DNA of 64,000 nucleotides from Sialis fuliginosa (taxonomy: Eukaryota; Arthropoda; Insecta; Megaloptera; Sialidae): the NCBI GenBank assembly GCA_961205875.1, contig OY540819.1:8992501-9056500 (forward strand). The letters run 5' to 3'. The notes beneath the pieces are model-generated. The model did not search any database. It saw only the letters and a list, made by a program, of their open reading frames with translations, and was not told where the DNA came from. Within the stretch, counting starts at the first letter, position 1, and each line of letters begins with the position of its first letter. The position numbers were made by a program, and so were the translations under genes. Shown here piece after piece: positions 25,401 to 37,400 of this stretch.

Positions 25401-28400
25401 ATTATTGTTTCATTTTGTTGGGTTGTTTTTTAATCAGTTATATTGTTTTTCTTTAGAATCAGTTTTTATAGAAAAGAAAAAATATAAAAAAGGTTTTATG
25501 TGTCTACAATTTGAAGTATCTTAAAGATGTATGGCTGGTATCTAATTTCCATGAGAAATAATTGAAATTTAGAGAAGTTATTTCTTAATAAATCTATAGT
25601 ACCCACACAAAATTTCAGGAGGTTTTACTACATAGTTTGAAAGTTGTTATCTTAAAAATAACATGGGCTTTTATGACTGAATAACACATGGTTCAATAAT
25701 CGAAAAAATCGGTACTTTTCACAATACTTTACTTACATATGTATTTAGCAACAAGTTTCATAAACAGTAACTAAATTGCGAGAAAAAAATAATTATTGCT
25801 GAAAAATATTGAAAAAAAATGAATATATTTCACGTATGTTCTAAATAGTGTTATTTACTAATAATTTAATTTCTATCATTTATAATAATAAAATACTACT
25901 TTTTTTCTGACAGATGACAGTCAGAATAAATTTTTTTCTTATTATCAACACAAATATTATTTTTTTGTCTAAAATTCTAAAATTAACAATGGAATATAAG
26001 GTTTTAAACAAAAGTATTAATATAGTTTAAGTAGTCTATAAAAAAAATTGACTTTCCTACAAGCATTAAAAGTGAATAATTCATATTTTGATTTGTTTGA
26101 TTTACATTGTTTTTGACTCAGACTGTACCTGTATTTTACGATACTATTGAAAATTAAAAATCAATGGAATGACCCATCGAAATTTTACACGAGTGTCTCT
26201 CATTGTTTTCGAATACGCCTATGAGTGGATGAGGTTAATTACTCTGCTTTCTTACACATACTGTTATTATAATTGTGTTTAGCAAATAATCACTCACGCT
26301 CACGAATTTTTCCCGTGAGTCAGACGCACGTAGCGCCGAACGCCGTCGCCGCTGTACCTTGTTAAATCAGTTTATGCAAATGTTAGACACCGTTAATGGC
26401 GAGTGGCGCCTCGTAGCGGCGCTGAAGGGAACCACCACCGACGCCCGTCACTGCCGCAGAGACGCTCTGTCGATAATTTAACTAACTCTGTTCGCAACTC
26501 GTAATTTACTTCACACCGTCTCTTCCGCTCGTTACCAGAACTTGTTGTCTATGGAAAAATCATTGCAGATATCTTTCTTGTTGGACTTATCCAATCTGTT
26601 ATGTTTGTTTGTTACAAACTCACTTTTTAATGGTATGTGTTTGTTTATTGGAAAAGTTTAGTTTTTCATCTAATTAAATTATTTCTTAATAATTTAAGGG
26701 CCGATCCATACTATCCGGTCTTGAAATTAAAATAAATAAATTTTTCAACTAGATATTCACGCGTAAGTAAAAAAGTAATTTTGCTTCCTCGCAATATCGA
26801 AGATACGAGAAGCTATGTGATCGTTTCAGATTGAGACAAAAAAAAAGTTCTCCGATTTCAAAATTTTAAATTGATTTATCCGTTTCACGTCAAGGCAAAC
26901 ACTTTTCGTTCCGGGTCTGTCTGTCTGTCCGTCCGTCCGTCCGTCCGTCTGTTTTTTTTTTCAAGATATCTCAAGAACGACACATGTTACGTGAAAATTT
27001 TATAGAATATTTATTGTAGAGCATAAAATTTCTTATAATATGGGTCTACAACGTTTGTTGTAAAATATATATTAAAAATATGTATCTCATTTTGCTTTAA
27101 AAATTCGTCATTTGTTTTTTTAAATTGATTTTTTCTATGACATGTTAAATGTCATGTTGACGTTTTAAATGTCATTTTGGCGTTTTAAATGTCATTTTGA
27201 CGTTTTAAATGTCATTTTGACATTTGCATAAATTTAGATTTAGATTGAAATTGTCAAAAAGTTTAAAATATATGAAAAAATATTCAGGTGCATTTTGAGA
27301 AAAATTTCGAACTAATATTTTTTTAGTAAAATTGTATAAAAATTAAATGGTTAATCAATTCCAGGCAATTTATATAAACATTATCGGTTTTTATTTAAAT
27401 TATTGAATAATTAACTACCTTTAGTGAATTTAGCACGAGGAAGCACTGTGCATTTACTTGGCAGATGTTTTTCCCATGTTAATCAAATGAGAAAAAGACT
27501 CGGTTTGCACCGTCCACAGGTTTGATCTATGAGTGAAATTTTTGGACAATTAACTTTTGATCCAAAAAAAATCAAAAAACCCTAATATGTATGTTCATTC
27601 TATTCAACCTCTGAGAAAGCTCATTGCTGCCTACAAATTAAACATAGATTACATTAGTTACCCAACAAAAATCCAACCTTTATCAAGTGTATATTTAACA
27701 ACACATCTGATAAATCTTCCCATTGTCCGGTATTGGCATCATTTACTGTGTACGCCCGCGTGATAACATCTTATCAATTAGTTCTCGGCCGGTTCGACAG
27801 AGGAGGCATTCGTGCCCCTTATTAAACGTACAAATATGGAGCGAGTGTGTTGCCATCGCGGCGTATCGCTCGCAAGAACCACTAATTGGCAGCAGTGGCC
27901 GACACCAACCAACACCGGCGACGTGGTTTGTGTCTTTTGTAAAAACTCCTCATTAGAAGAGCTAGGAGATGTTGTTGCTAGAATTTCAGACTCATGAAAG
28001 GTTGTGGTCGTTTGGGAACGGTATGAAACTGAAACCTTTTTTTACTTTCTTATACCATGTATATGAAATATACATATAGTATAAGTAAGTATAGTGAAGC
28101 TGATTTTTTACGAAATCCTGATTTTGATGGAATTATCCATTTTGACCTTCCCTGAATCCATTCTGACTATTTTCGCCATGATGTCTGTGTGTCTGTAAGC
28201 ACTGTAACTCAAATACGACAAATCGTAGAAGGGTGAAATTTTATATTTAAGATTAATTTTTGTCTGGGAAGAAAACGTCCTATTTTTGAAAACGATCTTT
28301 CAACCGGATACGGATGTTTACTTACGTCGATTTTCGAATTTTTCGAATTCCTCTGAAACAGTACGAAATAGAGAAAAATGGTCAAGTTAAAAATTGTAGG

Positions 28401-31400
28401 TAATATCATTATATATAATTTATGTTCTATTCAAAAATTTTTATTATAATTCAAATGGTTCATAACAGAGGAGAAATATCTGCCATGAGTGTCATGAGAC
28501 TTTCTTATACGTATTACAGAGATTGAACAGTGTGTGTGTTTGCCATAGGTATCATGGGACTTTCTTATACGTAATACCGAGACGGAGCAGTGTAGGTGAA
28601 TCTAAATAATTACATAAAAAAATTTTTTCTGGCTAAATCATAAATGTTGGAAAAAAATTTATGGGGAATAAATTATAGATAATAACATACTCGACATTTT
28701 TTAATCTAAAACATTTTTTTCTTATTTCAAAAATAATTCGAAAATTCAAAAATTTACAAGAGTAAACATCCGTTTTCAGTTATTACGTTAAAAAAATCAT
28801 TTGTTATATAATGTAGAGAATAATATTACCTATATTATTCATTTTATACGAACTTGTTAGTTTGTCAGAAATGTTTTAATAAAATAAGAATCACGTATAC
28901 TGTTCACTGTTAGGATTACGTATAAGAAAGTCCCGTGGTTCCCAAGGCAGATATTTTAATAGTTATTTCTACAAACTAGTCTTTCGGAAACAAATTATAT
29001 TAATTATGTAATATAGTTGTTATATACTCTTGGTTTTCTAGTTGAGTCGTAGGGTAAACAATTTTCTTTAATGACAAAAAATAATAACTAAAGTTTTATT
29101 CTTCAATCATTTAAAATCTCATAGAAATTGAAAACAAAATCGTGTTTTTACGTGAGCTGTAATTTCTCTGTGCAATCCAGTCCTTTGCATCACTTGATAT
29201 AAATTTATATTAACTGCCGCTAGATATAAAAAAAATATATTTTTTTATAATATTGGCGATGATTTTATTAATTAAATTACAAATAAAAACAATGGTCTGA
29301 AAAACAGTATAATTACTATACTATAAACAACAATCAGATCGTATTTAATTAATTACTAAATCGATCCTTTAAATTATTAATCGGTGAAGCATTCCCAACT
29401 AAAGCAAGCTAATTATTCCAATTATGAACTCCCCCATTGGCAATGCACTTTTTTCTTTTTAATAATATTACCCTCAATATCCGACATAGGTACATGAAAT
29501 TAGTTAATTATAGCGATACAAATTTGCAGTAATAATATAGTTTATTGATTTACCTATCTATACTTTTGAATGCAAGCTACATTTACATGTTAGGGATAAT
29601 AGAGATTAACTGTCATTACAACAGAAGGTATTTTGATAGAAATTCAAACGATTACAAAAATCGTATTGGCATTAAATATACATCAAAATTAATTTTAGAA
29701 ACTTCGAGCTAGAAGCTTGTTCAGAACTTTTTCGGTCACATTCTATTAATATAGAAAACCCAATATTATCTACAGCCACGTGCAAAAGTATTAGGCACCC
29801 TACAGTATTGCCAGTTTTAGAGTGATTTCGAATAGGAAATGTAAATAAAACTGAATATATGATTATTATGATTTATTTTAATAAAATAATTCATATTTTG
29901 TCGGTCCACCTTTCGATTTAATGACAGCAGCCACCCATTTCGTCATTGACCCTACCAGCTTAAAACATTCTTCTTGGGATATCTGTTTCCACTCATGCTT
30001 TAACGCGGCTAGTAGCGAATGCTTATTACTTATAGAGTGTCTTCGGATGTTTTTCTTCAAAATGGACCAAATTTTTTCAATTGGATTAAGTCTGGTGATT
30101 GTAGCGGCCAGTCCAAAAGATCAATTCTGTTTTGAGCCATCCACGTCATGGTGTGCGCTGATTTGTGGCAAGGAGCATTGTATTGATGGAGTTTTACTCC
30201 GTCGGTGTTTGTATCGCCGAAAATTTGCGTTATCGACGGCACTAGAGCTGTTTCAAGAACTTTAGTGTAATTCGCACTGTTCATTCGCCCCTCACATAAC
30301 ACCATTTCGCCTACTCCAGTGGTAGCCATACAATCCCAGATCATGATTGAGCCTCCACCGTATTTAACAGTGGGCACCACACATTCTGGGTTGAATTTTT
30401 CGCCCACCCTTCGCCTGACATAAGTCACACCGGGTGTTACAAATACCTATGCAAAAAGAAAAAAATATATTTATTTTAAGATTTAATTATTTTCCTTGCA
30501 GAACGAAATTTCAAAGATGTTGACTTGTTTTAATGTAATACATAAAGTTAATAACAATACCTCAAAGTTAGATTCGTCTGACCACAGTACATTGGACCAA
30601 TCTTCCACTGTCCAATCTCTATATTTGAGGGTCCACTCCGACCGATTTTTCTTATTGTGCTCCGACAGCCACAAATTTTTTCTTGCCTTGCAGCCTTTAA
30701 ATCCAGCTTTAAGAAGCCTTCTTCTCACAGTATAGACACTCACTGATTTCCTTTTTGCTTCAGATAAAACTGCAGCGAGGTGTACAGCAGTTTTTTTGCG
30801 ATTCTGTAGAGACTTCCTAAGCAAAAATCGGTCTTCACGCTCTGTAATTATTTTTCTTCTGCCTGTTCTTGGTCTATTTTCATGGTAACCGGTCTCTTTG
30901 AAACGATTTAGTGCATATTGCACTACACAACGCGAGTACTTCACTTCCTGGGCAATTTTCACTTGAGACATGCCTTGTTCATGTAAAATCTTAATTTTTT
31001 GGCGCTGTTCTGCACTAAGTTCAGTTTTTTTAGGCATGATTAAGGCGATAAATGTTAGTCTTTAGGAATATGGTAGCAACAATTGCGTACAACACGTGTA
31101 TGTTCACTACAAGCACTGGCAACACACTAAAACTCTAAAACGTAAAATAGCAAATTCGAAGAAATACTGTATTAAAACATATCTGGGTGTCATAAATACT
31201 TGTTTTTGTTTTATTTCTGTCATAAAATACCGCCGATGCAATAGTAAAACCACAAAACCCTTATCTGATCACTAATTGTTGAGACAGTGACAAATTGTAG
31301 GGGTGCCTAATACTTTTGCACGCGGCTGTACGTTAGTATTATGGGCCCCGAATTATGTACATATTTGGCAAATATAAATGGCAAAACAATTTTTTTGTTA

Positions 31401-34400
31401 TCGTTAGATTTTTTTTGTACTATATTTTGGATTTGGAAAAATAGCCATCGTAAATATTAGATATGTAAAATTTTAGATATGTAAAATTTTGCCATCATGC
31501 CTAAGGGGTAAGCAGTAAAGAAAAACGTGACGCAAGCCGGAGAAAAAAAATCATTTTTATATTATTATTAGATATAGTATCCTTTCAGGCAATTTTAATA
31601 ATAATAAGGTACTGGCACCAGTCTTGGCAAATTTTTAATTAAATGTACTGAATTAAAAATACAGCGTGATTTTATGACAATCGGTTAATAGATGTCAAAA
31701 TGGTGGAGATTGAAACTAATTATTAGTATAATTTATGTATTAATTATTATATTATCATAGCAACTGCTTTACATTGTTTCAAATTTGATGATTCTTTCTT
31801 TTATATCTTTTGTGTCGTAGTACTTATTATTTTGTAATTATTAGCAAGTGTCCATCACTGCGTGATCATTCCTGGTTTTACTTTATCCATTACTGGAGAA
31901 AAAATATAAACACAATAAAAGGCTATAATAAAAAAAAAAACAAAAAAACTATATTTGCGGACTTTGGTAATTAAAATGATTAAATAAGGAGTTACTTATT
32001 TTATTAGTAACATGAGTTCATGAGAATAACAAAAAAAGCCCGTTAATCACAAAAACAGTAAACCTTGCTCTTTTAGCGGCCATAACTGGTGCTAGTACCT
32101 TATAAGTACTTAATCCGATATGCTGACAACTAGTTATTCATAATTGTATATTAATTTTTCTTGTAATTGTTTTACATATAACTAGTTTCACATATAATGT
32201 CGATTGAAAAGAATAAAAGAAATATACATATGTTACTGTTATAACAGAACAACACATCGTAATAATTAATTAATTAAAAATTAAATTCACGTGGCGTTTT
32301 ATACTCGCAGCTTTTAGAAGCTTGATGAATAAATATATCATAAAAGAATTCATTAATAATATAACAGTTCTTTTTTTCAGTTGTAATTGAAATAACTGAA
32401 ATTATTTTTCAATGCGGCATCGCACTTTTATAAAAGTTCTGTGTTTTTACCGTAATTCAAACAATTTTAACGAACGCACATTGTGCTGTTGTGTATTTCA
32501 TAATTGCATGTTTTGAAATTTTTTTATTGTAAATGAGTATGTGATTGTGTAAACATGTGTATCAAAGGTGTTTCTGTTACAATTTTATATAAATAATTAA
32601 ATATACTGGTTTTACTGATGTGTATTGCGTATACCTGTTTATAATGATAAATCTTATATTTATTTATTGATTTTTTGCGATTGGTGTATTGGAAATATAT
32701 TACTAAGGATGCACAATTGAGATTGAAGACGTTTTAGCTTTCTTATACTATATGTATATGAAATATACATATAGTATAAGTAAGTACCTATAGTGAAGCC
32801 AATTTTTTTCGAACCCCGGATTTTGACGGAATTATTTATTTTGACCTTCCCTGAATCCATTCTGACTATTTTCACCATGATGTCTGTGTGTCTGACTGTC
32901 TGTAAGCACTGTAACTCAAATACGACAAATCGTAGAAGGGTGAAATTTTATATTTAAGATTAATTTTTGTCTGGGAAGAAAACGTCCTATTTTTGTAAAC
33001 GATCTTTCAACCGGATACGGATGTTTACCTACGTCGATTTTTGAATTTTTCGAATTACTCTGAAACAGTGCGAAATAGAGAAAAATGGTCAAGTTAAAAA
33101 ATGTAGGTAATATCTATATATCTATATCTATATATCTATATACCTCCCTACAAATCGGCCCTGTAGATTGGGTGGTGTATAGAGGCCTTAAGTATTGTAT
33201 TTAAGACATTTTAGCCAGTTAGCATTATTATTTAAATACATGTCGGTTTCAATGTACCAACATCTGTTATATTCAATGCGTGAGCAACCTTTAAAATTGT
33301 TTGATAAACTTCATCTACACAGAAATAAGATTAGAAAAGTAACTTACTATTAATGTCTGACTCAAATATATGCAATATTACACAAAATATCAAAAATACA
33401 ATAAGTGTAATATCTCACCTTTGGAATCTTTTTCAAAAAACTTATTTTTTTTTTTTTTACGGCGAAAACTTCCCAGGGCTTCGAACCGTGATTTTTTTCG
33501 TTTCGGTTTTCGTTCCGGTTCGTGTAAAAAAATATATTTTGGATCAGTTCCGGTTTTCGTTCCGAAAAAAATAACGGTTTTTTCGGTTTTCGGTTTAGCT
33601 CCGAGTGATTAATTAAAAAAAAAATTATTTATATAAAATTTTTTTTTCTACCATAATTTAGAACATTTTATGGTACTTGTATGATGGTCCGAACGACAAT
33701 TGAAGTGGGAAATAAGATCATGTTAACACGCGTATTTTAATATGTACTGAACCGCAAAAGCCGATATTTTTATTTCGGTTCTGTTCCGGTTTTCGTTCCT
33801 TAAAAAAATAACGGTTTTCGGTTCAGTTCCGGTTCGAAGCCCTGCTTATAATTGTCAATACAAACATAACACATGGCACTAAGCAAATGTTATCTTTATG
33901 GTGTAGTCTATGGAGCTTAGTGATACTAACAAAATTTAAATTCATTTGTTCGTTTCAATTCGTATCTCCCCTACATTGTAATTTGATTTTTTTATACACA
34001 AGAAATTTTAGATCCTGGGATTTGGGCTGGGTGTTGATGAGTCAGTCACTTATAGATTAGTTATTTAATTTCCCACATTTCTAATGTTTAATTAAATATA
34101 TTAATTAAACTGCCTATAACCCTTTATAGCGATACAAATACGATATATTTCACGTCTCCAAATCACCTACATGATATATGTGTTGAACATGCGTGTGAAC
34201 CGCAAGACATTAATATACATCATGTACGTACACGGTAGCGCAATTAATTTATAAACAATTATAACACCTTGTAATAAATAACTAGTGTGCAGCACCGCAC
34301 GTTATAACATGTCAATTGTGGCGTCTTCGGCAGCTGGCCCGATTGCGTGAAGTTTTGTGGACATGTTGTTGTTTGTTGTTGAGACAAAAGCGTCTTTGGC

Positions 34401-37400
34401 ACGCACGAAACCAGTGGCGTAGTTTGAAGAATTTATTGAGTACGAGTCGTGATTCGTGGGAATCATTTTTTTTTTGTCAGAAAATTACAAAAAAAGATTT
34501 ATCAAATGGATAAAGAAGGTATCCTTTTTGGCGACATAATATTCTGTAACTATAAATTTCAAAAACCTGCCATTCGTTTTTATTTTTTACCCCCCCCCCC
34601 CGGGTTTTCATTTAAAAAGCGATTGCTTGGCGAGATTTTGTCGCAAAAAAATTCTTTAAAACAAATTTCAAGATATTGAAATTCTTTACTGAAATTTTTC
34701 TACATTAATGCACTCCACGTGATGTTTCAAAATATACAAATTTTTTTAAATTCATTTATTCAAATCATAAAGTAGAGCCAATTTCAGTCAGTAAAAAAGT
34801 TTTTTTTTTACCAAGCTACAAGCATTTGAAAACAGGCTTTTTTAGGCGTCTCCTTAGAGGAATTTTATCCACTCAGTACGTAACTAAATTAGCATTTATT
34901 GCGTTGCGACGATGTAAAATTTTCGATTTTTTTTTAAATATATATTTTGGAAGTAAAATATATTGAGAGTATACTGTGAAATTTCTAGAGCGAAATTTGA
35001 AGTATTTACGAAGTTATAGAAGAGAAGATGTGCTTCCCACCACCCATCGACCTTTTTTGTCCACTTTGACCCCAAAAAACACAAATAAAGTATAATAAAA
35101 TTTACTAAAAAAAAATTTTTGTATAGTTTAAGATGCAAATTAAAACATATAAAAATTCTAAAAAAATATTTTATTTTGTTACGAAAAAAATTCTTGAAAT
35201 AAGCTTAAAATTTTAGGCGTCACATCGCAATACTGCTATAATACTATATTTGAAAATCTGGAAAAAGTAGTAGTTAGTAAAGAACATATTTACCTAAAAT
35301 ATCGGTATGGTTTTTTTTTAAGTCTAGATACATAAAATACTACATTCTTATAAGGATTTATTACTTACATAATTATAATTTCTACGCTCCTGTTTGAGTC
35401 CACAATGGAATCTAACGTGAGAGCATGATCGCCATCAACAATTTATGCTAGGAATTATGTTGTTACATTCAATGCAAGTAAATCATTACATTGTACAGCA
35501 TTTTTTTGTATAAAATTTATCTCCCCGTATGTTTTTATCTTGCGTTGAAGAGTATTAAGTGAACCTATTTGTCTAGTGGACAAGATCAAATTAATATTGT
35601 CGAGTATATACGTATTTTCTTATAGTTACTAAAGAATGTAAAGCTTTATAAGAGTAGCAGTTTCTATCGTTTAAATATCTGTAGTTATTTTCTTTGTAAT
35701 GCTTACTGAGAATTTATCATTATTTGATGAATGAAAATTTTCGTAAATCTTATTGGTTTTACTAAACAAAACGATTATATTAGATCATATTAATTTATTC
35801 ATAAAAAGTACGAAAAGTTACTAAATTAAAATTACATAAAAGTTGTTTAGCTGTCATTATCGCTAATAGAGATTTTTGGTTTTCAAAATTCTAATTTGAT
35901 CGGTCTATAAATTTAGTTTTGTTTTGGTAGCTTTGTTTATTAAATGAGTTTGGTTATCGCACCGACCAAGCCACGCATTGTCGAGATTGCTGGTATTGTT
36001 ACGTGTGCTCATGAAACTATTTACCCTTCCATTCTCCATTGAATCTATCGAACATGATATCAAATTGACTACATGTAATTAAAATAGAGTCAATGGATTG
36101 TTAGAAATATGTACATCGTCAAACAAATCCAAATCTTGTTTTTAATCCTGTAACCTGTAACTCGAAATATGCAGACATGTCATTATACATGTAATAACTA
36201 TCAAACGACAGTGTGTAGGTACATTATTGTTTAAATATATAATGGTAAAGAAATTTCATCACAATTGTTGAAAACCAGCTTTACACTAAAATAAATTGCT
36301 CCCAAAATTTTGTTTTAATAATGTTTGGTATTATTAACACAATAACTAAATGTGTTAGGTTAGGTTAGGTATCATATCTACATGTCAGATCTCTTGAAGT
36401 TCCATGAAGTGTTTGACAAGTTTCTCTCACGCGCGGTAAGCAAACAAGAATCGTATTAAACAGTGTACGGTCAGATAGATATAGATAATATCACAGAATT
36501 AAAACCACGTTGAAAGTGCTTGTTAACTAAAAAATTTTGTAAACTTATTTGTAATACCGGACATAAATGTCTTTATAGTAAAAAGCATTGAATGAAGTTT
36601 CCTTAGTATATCGGAAATATCAATTGAAAACAATAATTAAATTATCAATTTATAAGAAACTTTAACGCTGGATAAAGCCAGACATTTACGTAAGGTCGTT
36701 GTCATGAACGAGTTCATAGACAGAAAAATACCACGATATTAAAAGGTTAATAAGCACATACTTAATAAAAATATCACGATATTATCATGACAAATCATAA
36801 AAATGGGTTAATACCGAAGGAAAAATAATATAAATTAAAAATATAAAATACCGTGAGTTGAACTTGGTGGCAAGCGTTGATAATGATTGCAGCCTTGCGT
36901 TGAAGCGTAGAGAAACGCTACTATATTCCGAGGTTAATGCAATTAAACAATTAACAAACGTATTTCAAGGTTTACAGACATCGGGAAAAAACTATCGATA
37001 AAAAGATTATTTCAAGATATTGAATTTTTTGTGCCACTTGATAAAGATAGCGAATTTTTTTGTTAGAGGTAGTAGTAAGTTTTTAATTGCTGATTTTAGT
37101 GTATCTAATTAATCTAGAGTATTTGTAAATTCTATAATTCGTTTAATAATTTGATACAATTAAAATTTTTATTTATAAATGAAGAAATATAATTGGGTGT
37201 ACTGTGCACTCGTAGAACTTATGTCATTACTGGATATTAATCTATATGTGATTTTATGATAATTTATCATTTTCTTTAAAAACAGTGGACAAATAATTCT
37301 CGCGGTTACACTATCAAGTAAATGCTTTATTTACATTGTTTTAAATTTTACCACTCTTTATTTTATAACGTTTGTATAGTAGTACTTATCAGTTTGTAAT

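Larger units (their letters stand above)
26784..27472. mobile_element. Dispersed repeat, family C (nested copy)
   Basis: Starts GCTTCCTCGCAATATCGAAG and carries the mirrored CGAGGAAGC at 27436-27444. It ends with TTTACTTGGCAGATG, also seen at the end of the 51336-51770 copy. Contains a TCTG/TCCG microsatellite and a 20-bp minisatellite. Superfamily not determined. Confidence 0.65.
26715..27590. mobile_element. Family A copy split by a family C insertion
   Basis: 26715-26782 matches 1855-1905 and 27473-27590 matches the sequence that follows directly in the first copy (CATGTTAATCAAATG, then AAAAGACTCGGTTTGC). The 690 bp between them is a separate repeat. Confidence 0.75.
29773..31328 (-). mobile_element. 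Tc1-like DNA transposon, decayed
   Basis: The inverted ends CAGCCACGTGCAAAAGTATT and CAGCCGCGTGCAAAAGTATT continue to 28-29 bp with one mismatch. Both ends are flanked by TA (29771-29772, 31329-31330), the Tc1/mariner target duplication. The 1,556-bp element encodes a single transposase on the - strand, antisense to the host gene, and sits in intron 2. Confidence 0.95.

Noticed and set aside
29921..30265. 114-codon open frame on the + strand
   Set aside because: Antisense shadow of the Tc1-like transposase.
33828..33844. GGTTCGAAGCCC resembles a tRNA B box
   Set aside because: It is the terminal inverted repeat of the hAT-like element; no A box or cloverleaf.
36356..36370. Three TTAGG units, the insect telomere motif
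   Set aside because: Far too short for a telomere or interstitial array; likely chance in AT-rich DNA.
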